A stretch of DNA of 64,000 nucleotides from Candidatus Heimdallarchaeota archaeon. GTDB taxonomy: Archaea > Asgardarchaeota > Heimdallarchaeia > Heimdallarchaeales > Heimdallarchaeaceae. The stretch spans positions 40,421 through 104,420 of the forward strand of contig JAUVXV010000015.1 of the NCBI GenBank assembly GCA_030603365.1, in the 5' to 3' direction. The notes below the pieces were generated by a model. It saw only the letters and a list, made by a program, of their open reading frames with translations. It did no database searches and was not told the DNA's origin. Each line of letters starts with the position of its first letter. Position 1 is the first letter of the stretch. Shown one piece after another: positions 46,823-56,926 of this stretch. Position numbers and translations under genes: made by a program.

Positions 46823-49609
46823 ATGAAGAAAACAAATCTCTTTTCATACATTGGTTACGCATTACATTCAATTCGCTCATATAAACGAAGGAATTTATCA
46901 ATAAGTGCTGGGATAATTCTAGGAGCGGCTATTTTTTCAAGTATTTTCTTTTATGGAGCATTAGTTGATACTATAGCTGTTCAAGACATAATAAACGATA
47001 TTGAAGCTGAAGTAATTTTCTGTCCAAATGATGAAGCAAATATAACAGAAACTCCCTCTGAATTAGCTGAATCATTAATGATTAATGAAGAGTTTCTAGA
47101 TACAACTACATTCTATGGTCAGAATCCTTGGGGTAACATATATTATTTAACGGATTTAAATTTATTAGATAAAAATGAAACACAGATCAATAACTTCCCC
47201 TTGGTAGATAATTTTGAACCATTTATATTTAATTCAGCTGATCAAGAAGGAGATATAATTCAGCAGATTAAACTTGTAAAAGGGGAACTTAATTTCAGTG
47301 ATGGTGGGTGCATATTATCAGATAAAATTAGACGAACACATGGTTTTTCTATAAATGATACTCTTAATTTTAATATGACTATCGCGGGACTCTTTATTCA
47401 TCCCAATGGATATACTTTAACAACAGTATATTATTCTCTCATCAATCTTACTGTATCAGGATTTTTTCAATCAGAGCTCTTTGACGATGATTCTGCAATT
47501 TTTTCAACACAGGATTTGAATCCTGAATTAATGGATCAATTAATTGGATACAAACTATATAGTATTTTTTCTAGACTAGATTACTCTAAGTTACCAGTTA
47601 GTGATTTACAGGCATTAAATAAGAAAATTGATAATTTAGTACAAAAAATTGAGATTCAAACCGAAGGAAAGTTGTTAGGAACCAATGTTATTTCGGAGTT
47701 ACTTGGAGAAAATCAAATAAAAATCATCATTATGCAACTAATTGATACTATACTCTATATTCCCGCAATATTCCTTTCTTTAATTCTAACTGCTTCAGGC
47801 ACTGACTTATCTTTACAAGAAAGAAAACACGAAGTTGCGTCTTTAAAAGCACAAGGAGCAAGTTCAAAACAGATCAAGCAAATGATTTACACTGAAGTGA
47901 TAATTATAGGAATAATTGCATCAGTTATTGGAATAATTTTAGGAACATTAATTGCTTCAGTTGTGTTATCCATTTCACGCTTTATGACATTAGATTTCTC
48001 TACCTTTGGCGAATCATTTAGAACAATAAGTATTACTCCTCTTTCAATTCTAGGTACAATTTTAATATCAATGGGAATATCATTAGTCACAACATCTCTA
48101 AAAACTAAAACTTTTATTGCTCAAGAAGTTGTTGAAGGTAAAACAATAGAAAAGAAGAAACCTAATTTGTTCAAAAAAATATATGGTGATTTCATATTTT
48201 TATTTATAGGTTTATTAGGTGTTATTCTAAATCTCATTCAAGATCTAAATCCTGAGATGTCTTTTGGTTTTTCTTCAATTTTACTACAATTCATTTCTCC
48301 TATATTTCTATGGTTTGGTGCAGCATTTATAGCAAGCCGAGTAGCAACTACAATTCCAAAAATTCTAGATAGATTCATCATCAAAATTTTCAAAGATATT
48401 GGAATGTTAATAAAAGGGAGTTTAAGCAGAAGAAACCAACATTTTCCCAGAATAACAGTTCTTCTTTGTTTATCTATTTCATTAAGTGTATTAGCAACTA
48501 TTCAAGGACATACTGGAGATCAAGCTTTAGATAGACAAGCTGAATACATTACAGGCGGAGATTTGAAAATAGAAATTTACACTTCATCACTTATTCTGTC
48601 AGAAACAAACTTCACAGGTTTTGAAGATCAAATAGAGTCAGTGGTTCCTATTTTCTATGCAAACTTACAATTCTCAATATCCTCATCCTATTATCGTACT
48701 GCTCATTGTTATGGGACGAATATTTCATTATACAAAGAAAATGCTATTTGGCATAGAGATTCTCTTGTAAATTATGATGATTGGGAAGAAGGTTTATCTC
48801 TAATAGAGGCTAATCCTACAGAAACAATTGCTGTTGACAAAGAAGCTAAGGAAATTATTGATGTAACACAAAATTCCACTCTATTCTTCGTAAGTCGAGA
48901 TTCTTATCTACCATCAGCATCTGCAAATGCAGAGGTTATTTTTGACCATATTCCTGCAATAGAAAATACGGCTATATATTCTAACGATGTTAACGTCTTA
49001 GCTGATACTGAATTCCTTCTAACAAACTTCTTGAACGATACTAGATTAATTCGAGCAATTATTAATCTGAAACCAGGAATTGATAAAACTACTAGTGAAC
49101 TACAAATAGAATTGCTTGAATCATTTGAATGGATAGGTGAAGTATATACCTATGAAGATGTACTTAATGAAGTAGAAGATGTCCAAGGTAGATTTTATGG
49201 TATTCCTGGATTGCTTTCTATTGATTATATAATCTCCATTACAACAATACTAATTGGAGTATCTACTTTTATGTTTATGATCATAAACAAAAGAAAAAGA
49301 GAATTTGCAATTTTGATATCGGAAGGTACTTCTAAGAAACAGTTGATCAAATTAGTTTTATGTGAAATACTATCTATAGCAATATTCTCAATATTATTTG
49401 GATTTGTTATAGGATTCTTATCAGCTTACCAGTTCAATAGTTTCTTTGATGTGTTTGATCTTGCTACATTTAACAGATTGTTGTATATACCTGTGATATC
49501 TCTTGTAATTACGTTAATCAGCTCGTTTGTAGCAATTATACTAGCTACTTTAATTCCAGCATTTTTTGCTTCAAGAATCAAAGTGGTAGAGGAGATGAGA
49601 ACTTTCTAG
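46823..49609 (+). CDS. FtsX/MacB-type ABC permease (large)
   Basis: 928 residues. An N-terminal membrane helix near 27-48 is followed by a large extracellular domain (about 50-300), then three or four helices of a first FtsX domain ('ERKHEVASLKAQGASSKQIK' loop near 335). A further membrane pair is near 445-500, then a second extracellular domain (about 560-790) and the second FtsX domain at the C-terminus with 'KRKREFAILISEGTSKKQLI'. Two FtsX modules in one chain suggest that a single polypeptide forms the whole channel. It lies between two ATPase genes with 1- and 8-base gaps, so the three form an operon. Confidence 0.9.
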   Translation: MKKTNLFSYIGYALHSIRSYKRRNLSISAGIILGAAIFSSIFFYGALVDTIAVQDIINDIEAEVIFCPNDEANITETPSELAESLMINEEFLDTTTFYGQNPWGNIYYLTDLNLLDKNETQINNFPLVDNFEPFIFNSADQEGDIIQQIKLVKGELNFSDGGCILSDKIRRTHGFSINDTLNFNMTIAGLFIHPNGYTLTTVYYSLINLTVSGFFQSELFDDDSAIFSTQDLNPELMDQLIGYKLYSIFSRLDYSKLPVSDLQALNKKIDNLVQKIEIQTEGKLLGTNVISELLGENQIKIIIMQLIDTILYIPAIFLSLILTASGTDLSLQERKHEVASLKAQGASSKQIKQMIYTEVIIIGIIASVIGIILGTLIASVVLSISRFMTLDFSTFGESFRTISITPLSILGTILISMGISLVTTSLKTKTFIAQEVVEGKTIEKKKPNLFKKIYGDFIFLFIGLLGVILNLIQDLNPEMSFGFSSILLQFISPIFLWFGAAFIASRVATTIPKILDRFIIKIFKDIGMLIKGSLSRRNQHFPRITVLLCLSISLSVLATIQGHTGDQALDRQAEYITGGDLKIEIYTSSLILSETNFTGFEDQIESVVPIFYANLQFSISSSYYRTAHCYGTNISLYKENAIWHRDSLVNYDDWEEGLSLIEANPTETIAVDKEAKEIIDVTQNSTLFFVSRDSYLPSASANAEVIFDHIPAIENTAIYSNDVNVLADTEFLLTNFLNDTRLIRAIINLKPGIDKTTSELQIELLESFEWIGEVYTYEDVLNEVEDVQGRFYGIPGLLSIDYIISITTILIGVSTFMFMIINKRKREFAILISEGTSKKQLIKLVLCEILSIAIFSILFGFVIGFLSAYQFNSFFDVFDLATFNRLLYIPVISLVITLISSFVAIILATLIPAFFASRIKVVEEMRTF

Positions 49610-49617
49610 GTGATAAA

Positions 49618-50631
49618 ATGGTTAACAGTGTAAAAAATAATAATTCTGAACTCCAACCACTACCAGAAAATCTTTCCAATCAAATTATGGATGTCTATCA
49701 TGTTTATGGAATGAAGCTTCAAAACAAGGTTGTAGCTCTAAAAGGAGTATCTTTCGACATTAAAAAAGGTGAAATCTTAGGAATTGTAGGTCCTAGCGGA
49801 TCAGGTAAATCCACTCTTCTGCTTGCACTTGGAGGAATGTTGAAACCAACAGCAGGCAGAATTATTTATCCTGATGGTACTGATATTTCAAAGCTTCCTG
49901 AGGAGAAAATGTATACTTTCAGGAGAAACAATATTGGATATGTTTTTCAGGAACACAATCTGATTAATCATTTATCAGCTGAAAAAAACATAGAAATGCC
50001 TATGAAACTTAATTTTATCCCTCAGAGTGAGAGAAAGAAAAAATCTAATGAACTTATGAAAAGATTGGAAATTAATCATAGAAAAAATCATACTCCTAGT
50101 AAACTATCAGGAGGAGAAATTCAACGTGTAGCTATTGCAAGAGCTTTAGCAAATGAACCACAGTTAATTTTAGCAGATGAACCTACAGGAAACTTAGATG
50201 CGGAAAAATCTTTACAGATTCTGGAGTTATTCAAAGATTTATCAGATGAAATGGGAACTTCTTATCTAATTTGTTCTCATGATCCTATAGTAGCTGAATA
50301 TTCAGATAGATCTTTAGAAATAAATGATGGAATTATTATTAGAGAACATGGTCTTGGGATTGACTTAATGGATTTAGATAGTTCAAGATTGCTAGTTATG
50401 GATAATCAAAACAGAATTACTCTTCCAGAAGATGCCGTAGAAGAGGTTGCAGGAGCGTTTCTATACACCTGGAAAGTAAAGGATAAAGGAATCTTCTTAG
50501 AACCTTTAGGAAGTGAAACAACTATAGATACTCAGAAAATAAAGTTTTGTCCAAATTGCAATCTGGAAATACCTCCAAGAACCTACTCTTGTCCAAGATG
50601 TGGAGCTAAACTTTCAAGAATAGTACGCTAA
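49618..50631 (+). CDS. ABC transporter ATPase with AbrB-like segment and C-terminal zinc ribbon
   Basis: 337 residues. The ATPase core (about 25-245) has Walker A GPSGSGKST, signature LSGGEIQRVAIARAL and Walker B LILADEPTGNLD. After it, 'RLLVMDNQNRITLPEDAVEE' looks like a SpoVT/AbrB swapped-hairpin fold, and the last 30 residues form a zinc ribbon, CPNCNLEIP...CPRCGAK (four Cys). These two additions are not usual for LolD/MacB ATPases. They may bind a regulator or nucleic acid. It is co-transcribed with the permease (8-base gap). Confidence 0.9.
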   Translation: MVNSVKNNNSELQPLPENLSNQIMDVYHVYGMKLQNKVVALKGVSFDIKKGEILGIVGPSGSGKSTLLLALGGMLKPTAGRIIYPDGTDISKLPEEKMYTFRRNNIGYVFQEHNLINHLSAEKNIEMPMKLNFIPQSERKKKSNELMKRLEINHRKNHTPSKLSGGEIQRVAIARALANEPQLILADEPTGNLDAEKSLQILELFKDLSDEMGTSYLICSHDPIVAEYSDRSLEINDGIIIREHGLGIDLMDLDSSRLLVMDNQNRITLPEDAVEEVAGAFLYTWKVKDKGIFLEPLGSETTIDTQKIKFCPNCNLEIPPRTYSCPRCGAKLSRIVR

Positions 50632-50702
50632 AAGTATTTATAGTGAGTCTAGAGCTTCAATTGATTGTAATGAATACTTTTTAGATATTAACAATTTGTG
50701 GG

Positions 50703-51275
50703 ATGCTTAGTCCAATAATCTACACCTTAGCATGGATTATTGGAGGATTAATTGTACCAGATTATAATCATATTCGTGATGATGTCAGCTCCCTATTTGC
50801 AGTTGGGGCTCACAAAAGATGGTTATTCAGTTCTTTCTTTATTACTGGTAGTGCATTGTCATTTATTTTCTCTTTTGGATTACTCTGGGGTATTGAGGGA
50901 AATGGTTCAATTGTCGGACCAATATTGTTTCTGATTAGTACATTCATAGGATTACTTGTTGCTATATTCTTTCCTCTAGATGAAGGAGGTAAATTAGAAA
51001 CTTTACGAGGAAAACTACATCTAATTCTTATAGTTATTTCAGGGATTATTATAATGGTTTCAATGATCTTTTTATGGCTTCGAACCAAAACCGTAGAAGG
51101 TTGGATAGGTTTTGCTTGGTTCTCATTAGTTTCAGTACCAATTATGCTTATTCTCATGGCTATATCAGGTATTTTCGGAGGAGGACCTTACATGGGTTTA
51201 GTAGAAAGATTCATGGTTAGCTACTTTCAAGTATACTACTTTGTTATCGCATTAATGTTATTTCTAAATAATTGA
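50703..51275 (+). CDS. DUF998 family membrane protein
   Basis: 190 residues with about six membrane helices. The pattern of small loop motifs ('IFFPLDEGGKLETLRGKLHL') and length match DUF998, a family without established function. A paralogue is encoded at 61161-61865. A small membrane protein gene follows after 22 bases, and the same two families again occur side by side at 61-62 kb. The two may form a complex. Confidence 0.78.
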   Translation: MLSPIIYTLAWIIGGLIVPDYNHIRDDVSSLFAVGAHKRWLFSSFFITGSALSFIFSFGLLWGIEGNGSIVGPILFLISTFIGLLVAIFFPLDEGGKLETLRGKLHLILIVISGIIIMVSMIFLWLRTKTVEGWIGFAWFSLVSVPIMLILMAISGIFGGGPYMGLVERFMVSYFQVYYFVIALMLFLNN

Positions 51276-51297
51276 AATTTGAAATGGAGCTGATAAA

Positions 51298-51720
51298 ATG
51301 GGTAGAAAATTAATATCATTTCTTCTTATTATTCATGGTTTGATTTATTTATTATTTGAATTCATCATCTATGATTCAGCTAACGATGTTTATATTGGTT
51401 GGTCTGGTCAATCATGGATATTAACTAATCCTTTAGGAACACTTGCTGTACTTATTATTGGCCGAATAGTATGGGGGTTAACAATAGCAGGATTTGTCGC
51501 AGCAGGAATAACTCTTTTGTTAAAATTGAAGATATGGAGAATTATAGCTTTAATTTCATCAGCAATATCACTTCTAGGATATTTGTTCTTCTGGGATGGA
51601 TTATCACCTGAACCATATTACTGGGTTGCAGGAGCTGTAATTGGTGGAGGAATAATTCTATTTCTACTAATTGTTAGATGGCCGAAAGATGAGAAACTCT
51701 TTGGTACTGTTGAAACATGA
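51298..51720 (+). CDS. Small four-helix membrane protein, paralogue of 62019-62429
   Basis: 140 residues, four membrane helices, no named family. Shared with the paralogue: 'LLIIHGLIYL' in the first helix, 'GWSGQSWIL' after it, 'WRIIALISSAISLL' and the ending 'RWPKDEKLFG'. It lies 22 bases after a DUF998 gene. Function unknown; it is probably part of a membrane complex with DUF998. Confidence 0.75.
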   Translation: MGRKLISFLLIIHGLIYLLFEFIIYDSANDVYIGWSGQSWILTNPLGTLAVLIIGRIVWGLTIAGFVAAGITLLLKLKIWRIIALISSAISLLGYLFFWDGLSPEPYYWVAGAVIGGGIILFLLIVRWPKDEKLFGTVET

Positions 51721-51896
51721 TTAACAGTAGTTTTCAATTTTTCGCGTTTAGTAAGCACAGATATACTACTTTATTATTGGTTGATGTTGTTCTAAAGAGA
51801 TTAACAAATTAAAATAATTTGTTTTTTTTCTATTTTAAAGTAAATGAAGTAGAATCAGCTTCTATTTATATTAACTGGAAAAAAATAACCTATTAA

Positions 51897-52172
51897 AAAT
51901 GTAAAAAATCACTTGTTAAAAAAGGAATTTTTGTGACAGTTGATTTGGAATCAATATTATTTAGATATATGTTCAACAAAAGAGTGTTATCATACTTTGC
52001 TTCTCTTAATACTGAGATATTAGACTTTCTTAGAGAACAAATTGAAGCAGGAAAAATCAAGTCTATTGTTGAGAAAACCTTTCCATTGAGTCAAACAGCT
52101 GATGCACATAGATACTATGAAAAAGGTCATCTGAAAGGGAAAATTGTAATTTCAGTAATTGACAGAGAATAA
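51897..52172 (+). pseudogene. C-terminal fragment of an MDR-type (zinc-independent) alcohol dehydrogenase/quinone reductase
   Basis: From a TAA at 51894 the frame encodes 'SLVKKGIFVTVD', which is the end of an MDR cofactor domain, then 'FLREQIEAGKIKSIVEKTF', 'PLSQTADAHRYYEKGHLKGK' and the final IVISV strand. The N-terminal two thirds are missing. A GTG at 51933 could give a 79-residue product, but it would have no active site. A decayed gene is the best reading. Confidence 0.75.
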
Positions 52173-52214
52173 AGTGTTGATTAATTCCTTTCTCACAACT
52201 AGAAAGGAATATAC

Positions 52215-52222
52215 TTTTTATA
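52215..52222 (+). promoter_or_regulatory. TATA-like box of the nucleotidyltransferase pair
   Basis: TTTTTATA is centred 29 bases before the ATG at 52248 and supports that start over an upstream TTG. Confidence 0.45.
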
Positions 52223-52247
52223 CTGAAAGTTGATTATATTTACACAC

Positions 52248-52433
52248 ATGACTGCTTTAAAACCCAATCAAGACAGAGTCAAACAAAGGAGAGAAGAAGT
52301 TATTCAATCTGCATTAAGATCAAAAAGATTTACTACAGCCCAATTGACTCGAGAAGCTTCAGCTTTCATCCAATTCTGTTTGTCTTTAGAGCAGATAAGA
52401 ACTGAAAATGTAAGACCTCATGGAAGAGATTAA
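52248..52433 (+). CDS. Small protein coupled to a nucleotidyltransferase (possible antitoxin)
   Basis: 61 residues from the ATG at 52248, basic, mostly helical ('KQRREEVIQSALRSKRFTTA'). No family is recognised. It overlaps the nucleotidyltransferase gene by 14 bases, so the two are translated together. By size and arrangement it could be the partner or antitoxin of that enzyme. Confidence 0.5.
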   Translation: MTALKPNQDRVKQRREEVIQSALRSKRFTTAQLTREASAFIQFCLSLEQIRTENVRPHGRD

Positions 52434-53016
52434 ATTGAGTGATCCTATCTCAAAAAGCCTTGAAAAACTGGTATCTTATTTTAGTTCAAATTCAATTCCA
52501 TATGTTATTGTTGGAGGAGTCGCTGTGATTGTCACTGGTCGAACCAGAATGACTTCAGATGTTGATATTATACTTGATCACCAAAGAATCCAAAGGGAGG
52601 ATTTTGTGGAATATCTAGTGAAAGAAGGATTTGATGCCAATCTTCGAGATTTTGATGGGTTTGACGAGAAAGGTCATTGTTCTGTGTTCTTTAAAGAAGG
52701 AATGTTTAGAATCGATATTAAAGGCGCATACACTAATTTAGATAACGAAAGTATTGAAATGGCATTATCTGAAACATTTAATGGTATTCCAGTGAAAATA
52801 AATCATCCAATTAATACAATATTATTCAAACTCAAATTTGGTTCTGAACAAGATTATGAAGACGCTTTAGCTGTTTATGTAAGAAATATGGAAAGAATAG
52901 ATCATGATTTTTTAACATCTAAAGCTCTTAAAATGAAAATAAAAAATGAACTTGATTCTTTCCTAGAGGAAGTCAATAGTTTTCTGAAGAAACAAAATTC
53001 CAAAGATAAACAATAA
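52420..53016 (+). CDS. AbiEii/DUF6036-like nucleotidyltransferase (possible toxin)
   Basis: 198 residues. The pol-beta-type motif VIVGGVAVIVTGRTRMTSDVD has the Gly pair, then Asp-x-Asp (SDVDIIL) for metal binding. A third acid lies in 'MFRIDIKGAY', and 'INTILFKLKFGSEQDYEDAL' matches the C-terminal part of AbiEii/DUF6036-like proteins. Such enzymes transfer nucleotides to RNA or protein; several act in toxin-antitoxin or abortive infection systems. It starts inside the small upstream gene. The role as toxin is inferred from type and arrangement. Confidence 0.78.
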   Translation: MEEIKLSDPISKSLEKLVSYFSSNSIPYVIVGGVAVIVTGRTRMTSDVDIILDHQRIQREDFVEYLVKEGFDANLRDFDGFDEKGHCSVFFKEGMFRIDIKGAYTNLDNESIEMALSETFNGIPVKINHPINTILFKLKFGSEQDYEDALAVYVRNMERIDHDFLTSKALKMKIKNELDSFLEEVNSFLKKQNSKDKQ

Positions 53017-53047
53017 TTTTATTAGGTTTGTATGGTTAGTTATTTTC

Positions 53048-53902
53048 ATGCAACACATCTTTCTTTCTCCTCATTTCGATGATGCGGTAGCCAGTTGTGG
53101 AGGATCCATTGCCAAACTTGTTTATGAGAGAAAAGATGTTAAAGTTATAACAATTTACACTAGGCAACCTGACTTAACATCAATTTCAAAGAAATTCGAT
53201 AAGTTTGCAATCTATGACCAAAGAAAGAAAGAAGACAAAGTTGCTCTTGATAAGCTTAGTGCAGATTATAAATGGATGGATATAGAGGAAAGAGCTTACA
53301 GAACACCTCTGCTTAAGAAACCTACAGATGTCTTCAGAATTAATCTTTCAGAGGGATTAAAACAATTCTTAAACATAAGAGAGATACAAACAGAACTAGA
53401 TAAGATTTTCGAGAAAAATCCTAAAACAAAAATTTATGCTCCTTTAGGTGTAGGGAACCATTTTGATCATGTAGAAGTTTTCCTTGCTTCATTGATGTAC
53501 ATGGTTGATAATGCCCTCTTTGACAATTTCCTTTTCTATCTAGATTCCTATGGTATGTTTAGCACCAAGATGAGAAGGAAACATTATCTGGGAAAACAAA
53601 TTATATCTCGTGGAAAAAAACCTGAGAATTCTAGCTTCAAATGGTTCATGATAACTTCAGTTATGAATGCAATGATTTCGGGACATAAAATAGAGAAATT
53701 GCTTTCTTCCAAATATCTAGATTTAGAATGGGAACTCAAAACAAGTTCGATAAAAGGTTATGAAAGAACGAAATTTTCAGCTCTTATGTGTTATGAATCC
53801 CAAGTGAATCTATTCGGAAAAAAAACGCTTGAGAAATTCTTCAACAGACATCATAAGAATTGGGACAGTTCTGAACTGTTTATGCAGGTAAAAGAAATCT
53901 AG
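53048..53902 (+). CDS. PIG-L/LmbE-like N-deacetylase
   Basis: 284 residues. Zinc motif SPHFDDAVASCGGSI (PHxDD), 'TIYTRQPD' after the second strand, and the third ligand in GNHFDHVE. This set defines the PIG-L family, which removes acetyl groups from sugars such as GlcNAc in lipid, cofactor or glycan synthesis. It has no signal peptide or membrane helix. Substrate unknown. It starts 31 bases after the nucleotidyltransferase gene but is probably independent of it in function. Confidence 0.88.
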   Translation: MQHIFLSPHFDDAVASCGGSIAKLVYERKDVKVITIYTRQPDLTSISKKFDKFAIYDQRKKEDKVALDKLSADYKWMDIEERAYRTPLLKKPTDVFRINLSEGLKQFLNIREIQTELDKIFEKNPKTKIYAPLGVGNHFDHVEVFLASLMYMVDNALFDNFLFYLDSYGMFSTKMRRKHYLGKQIISRGKKPENSSFKWFMITSVMNAMISGHKIEKLLSSKYLDLEWELKTSSIKGYERTKFSALMCYESQVNLFGKKTLEKFFNRHHKNWDSSELFMQVKEI

Positions 53903-53946
53903 ATGAAATCCCTTCAGTCTAGATTTACTCATTTCTTGCTGCAAAC

Positions 53947-55611
53947 TCATAATTTAGCGTATTTCCTCTTAAGTACATAACTTATTACAATTATGGCTGG
54001 TATAAATATATACACTAATTGATGCTTTGAAAACTCTGGTACAACTATAATTTCTTCTTGAATTCGCCCATTATATGCAACTATACTAATGTCAGGGATT
54101 TTACTAATGTAGTTGATTGCAGCATCTCGATACATGAAACCTGTATCTGTTGCAGTATAGACATCTTTGAAACTAACCCACCACATATAATCGATCATAA
54201 GTCCAGTATAAATGTTAGTAGGAATTATTTCCTCAAAAGTACCAGTTGAATTAATATACGCAGAGGTAATGTGAAATCCACCATCATAGCTATAGTTGTA
54301 TCTAATGTTACCAATTGCATGATATCCATGACCATTGGTCAAAATATCTAATAATTCCTGACCTGTAATGCTTAGTTCGAGCATGTTATTTTCAAAAGGA
54401 ATGACTGAAACTACATCACCTATTGTGACATCCCCAGCACGGAAATAGTCTCTTATTCCTCCTCCTCTATTAGTTATTGAAAAATCGTGGGTCCAGTTGA
54501 GATAGTCTAACATTCCATCTGCTACAAGATTACCGATCCCACTTTCAGGAGATGGATCATATACAGCAGTAGAAGCATATGATATTACTACATCAGCACC
54601 TACAAGATCTACCCAGTAGTCAACTACTTGCTGAATCTCAGCATCAGGTGTAACTCCACCTTCAGTATTTGCGACTAGATACCCACTCTGTGAAACCACA
54701 ACTTTTGGATCAAGTGTAGCGTCAACCTCTAGATCTATTCGTATATATTGCTGAGCATAATGTCCTGCCATCGCTACAATTGAACCACTAACTTCCGTGA
54801 CTGTAGGAGTACCACCATGACCTCCTAGAAAAACGCTAATATTAAGATCAGCTACATCAGCTGCTAAACTTTTCAGTTCATTAGGTACAACATGAGTCAA
54901 AGCAATTATAATATCTGCTCCTGCAGCTCTCATTGCTGGAACATTGTTTCTCAAAGCCGTTTCATAATTTCCGAAATCATAATACTGAGTATATTTTGGA
55001 TGTGCAGCAGTATATGTAGCTGTAGTTGTTAACCCCACAATTCCAACCTGTATCCCAGCATGTTCTTGAACAACCCAAGGAATAGTGAAGTTAGCTAAGT
55101 CAGTTGTACCTACATCATATATATTACATGATAACAAGGGGAAATTAGCTATGTTTTGTCGATAATTCAACCAATCTATACCATAATCAAATTCATGATT
55201 ACCAATAGCTGAAGCAGTAAAATTCATAGCATTCATAACATCCATCATAGATTCTCCTTGAGTTAGAGTAGCAACAGCTGGACCAGTGTTTTCATCCCCC
55301 CCATTTAAGAGAAGGAAAGAATCATCTGATGCATTAAACCCTTCTTGCTTAAAATAACCCATATATGTTGCTGCACCACCTCTTCCGTCGTGAGGCTCTA
55401 GCCACCCATGCCAATCATTAATGTGTAGAATTGTGAGATATACTGTGTCAGCAGTAAACCGATTATTCTGAATGTTCTCAAGTGAAGCAGAGAAATTCGA
55501 ATCTGAAGGTTGAGCATCAGATGTATCGGTTACTGCATAAGAAGGATTGTTCATCATAGAAACAATTAAAATTGAACTGATAATGAAATAGAAAATTGAT
55601 GAGCTTTTCAT
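53947..55611 (-). CDS. Surface 5'-nucleotidase/2',3'-cyclic phosphodiesterase-like metallophosphatase with PEF-like anchor
   Basis: 554 residues. Signal peptide about 5-26. The metallophosphatase domain has ILHINDWHGWL, GGDENTGP, IGNHEFDYG, ALTHVVPNE and GGHGG, the order of metal ligands known from UshA-like enzymes. A 5'-nucleotidase C-terminal domain follows from about 320 ('ESGIGNLVADGMLDY', 'TNRGGGIRDYF'). The end is VVPEFSKHQ, a membrane helix and the basic tail LKRKYAKL. It probably releases nucleosides and phosphate from extracellular nucleotides. Confidence 0.93.
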   Translation of the reverse strand: MKSSSIFYFIISSILIVSMMNNPSYAVTDTSDAQPSDSNFSASLENIQNNRFTADTVYLTILHINDWHGWLEPHDGRGGAATYMGYFKQEGFNASDDSFLLLNGGDENTGPAVATLTQGESMMDVMNAMNFTASAIGNHEFDYGIDWLNYRQNIANFPLLSCNIYDVGTTDLANFTIPWVVQEHAGIQVGIVGLTTTATYTAAHPKYTQYYDFGNYETALRNNVPAMRAAGADIIIALTHVVPNELKSLAADVADLNISVFLGGHGGTPTVTEVSGSIVAMAGHYAQQYIRIDLEVDATLDPKVVVSQSGYLVANTEGGVTPDAEIQQVVDYWVDLVGADVVISYASTAVYDPSPESGIGNLVADGMLDYLNWTHDFSITNRGGGIRDYFRAGDVTIGDVVSVIPFENNMLELSITGQELLDILTNGHGYHAIGNIRYNYSYDGGFHITSAYINSTGTFEEIIPTNIYTGLMIDYMWWVSFKDVYTATDTGFMYRDAAINYISKIPDISIVAYNGRIQEEIIVVPEFSKHQLVYIFIPAIIVISYVLKRKYAKL

Positions 55612-55743
55612 TTTTACAGAAATAAAGAGTTATTCGGTTCTTATTAATTTTATCATAATCTGCAGTTCAAAGAATTTTTAGATTGGTTGACAATTAATAT
55701 AACTGTCTCCAATCTGATGAATAGCATATAAGAGTGATAAATA

Positions 55744-56769
55744 ATGATTTCTAAAGACCAAGAAGATATAGATGAGCAATTGTTAATAGATATTTGTCAG
55801 CTATATGATATCACTGTAAAAGATTTGAATTTCATTATAGCTATAGATTGGAATTTCGTTTACGAATTTACAAAAGAGAATAAAGAATATATTTTACGAG
55901 GTGGAACTCGTCACTCTCCAGATCAAGTTCAAGCTGAACTAGAGTGGATTTTGTTCTTGAATTCTTCTGGAGTAAATGTGTCTGTACCAATTTTATCAAA
56001 TAATGAAAAATATCTAGAGATAGTAAAGCACGATGGAAAGAACATCAATGCAGTTGTATTCGAGAGAGCACCTGGAAAAGCAGTTGAGTGGAAAAACCCT
56101 GAAAAGTGGAATGAACTATTTTGGGAACAAATGGGGAGAACTCTAGGTAAAATGCATGCTGCTTCTTTCAAATATAATTCTTTGCAACCAGAATTTCGAC
56201 GAGTATCAGCTTTTGAAAGCGTACATGCAACTGCAGAAAACCATCTTGATTCTGTAAAGGATAGAGAAATAATAGAGAAATTCAATAATCTAAAGAAAAA
56301 ACTCAATCAACTTCCCAAGGATAAAGATGCTTACGGTTTAATACAATACGATTTTCACCTTGGAAATCTTAATGTTCATAATGAAGAGTTAATTGTTTAC
56401 GACTTTGATGATTCTTATTATTTCTTCTTCATCCATGATATAGCTACTTGCATTCATGAAACTGTTTGGTATTATCCAGATGATAAAAAATTGGAGTTTG
56501 TTAATCGATTCATTCCTTCACTGTGGAAAGGCTATTCTGAAGAATACAAACTAGATCGAAAATGGTTAGAATATCTTCCAGATTTTTTCAAATGGCGTGA
56601 ATTCGGTATTTACATTACCTTAGTAGAAACATATAATGATAAAACAACTCCTGAACAACATATGCAAGAAGTGGAAGAGTACATGCCTGATTTTAGAGCA
56701 AGAGTTGAATCAGATGAACAGATAGTCCCAATTCCAGAAAATCTAGAAGTATGGTTTAAAAAACACTAA
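55744..56769 (+). CDS. APH-like (aminoglycoside/choline kinase fold) phosphotransferase, paralogue 1
   Basis: 341 residues. Kinase motifs: YILRGGTRHS near 57 (Lys region), the catalytic loop QYDFHLGNLNVH (Asp and Asn kept, the usual His replaced by Tyr) and the metal site VYDFDDS. It is most like Ser/Thr/aminoglycoside-type kinases that phosphorylate small molecules. The paralogue at 60117-61142 is almost the same over the C-terminal 140 residues. Substrate unknown; drug resistance is not implied. Confidence 0.85.
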   Translation: MISKDQEDIDEQLLIDICQLYDITVKDLNFIIAIDWNFVYEFTKENKEYILRGGTRHSPDQVQAELEWILFLNSSGVNVSVPILSNNEKYLEIVKHDGKNINAVVFERAPGKAVEWKNPEKWNELFWEQMGRTLGKMHAASFKYNSLQPEFRRVSAFESVHATAENHLDSVKDREIIEKFNNLKKKLNQLPKDKDAYGLIQYDFHLGNLNVHNEELIVYDFDDSYYFFFIHDIATCIHETVWYYPDDKKLEFVNRFIPSLWKGYSEEYKLDRKWLEYLPDFFKWREFGIYITLVETYNDKTTPEQHMQEVEEYMPDFRARVESDEQIVPIPENLEVWFKKH

Positions 56770-56926
56770 AGAATCATGAACAATCACTTTTTTTTTCTTA
56801 ATTTTACCTTATTATCTTTTAGATGATTCTTAAGATGTGATAGTTTTATTAGATTCAGATAATTAGGTATAACGATATGTTTATTAAATACATGTAGATG
56901 ACCTACATAACTTAAAGGTGTAAATC

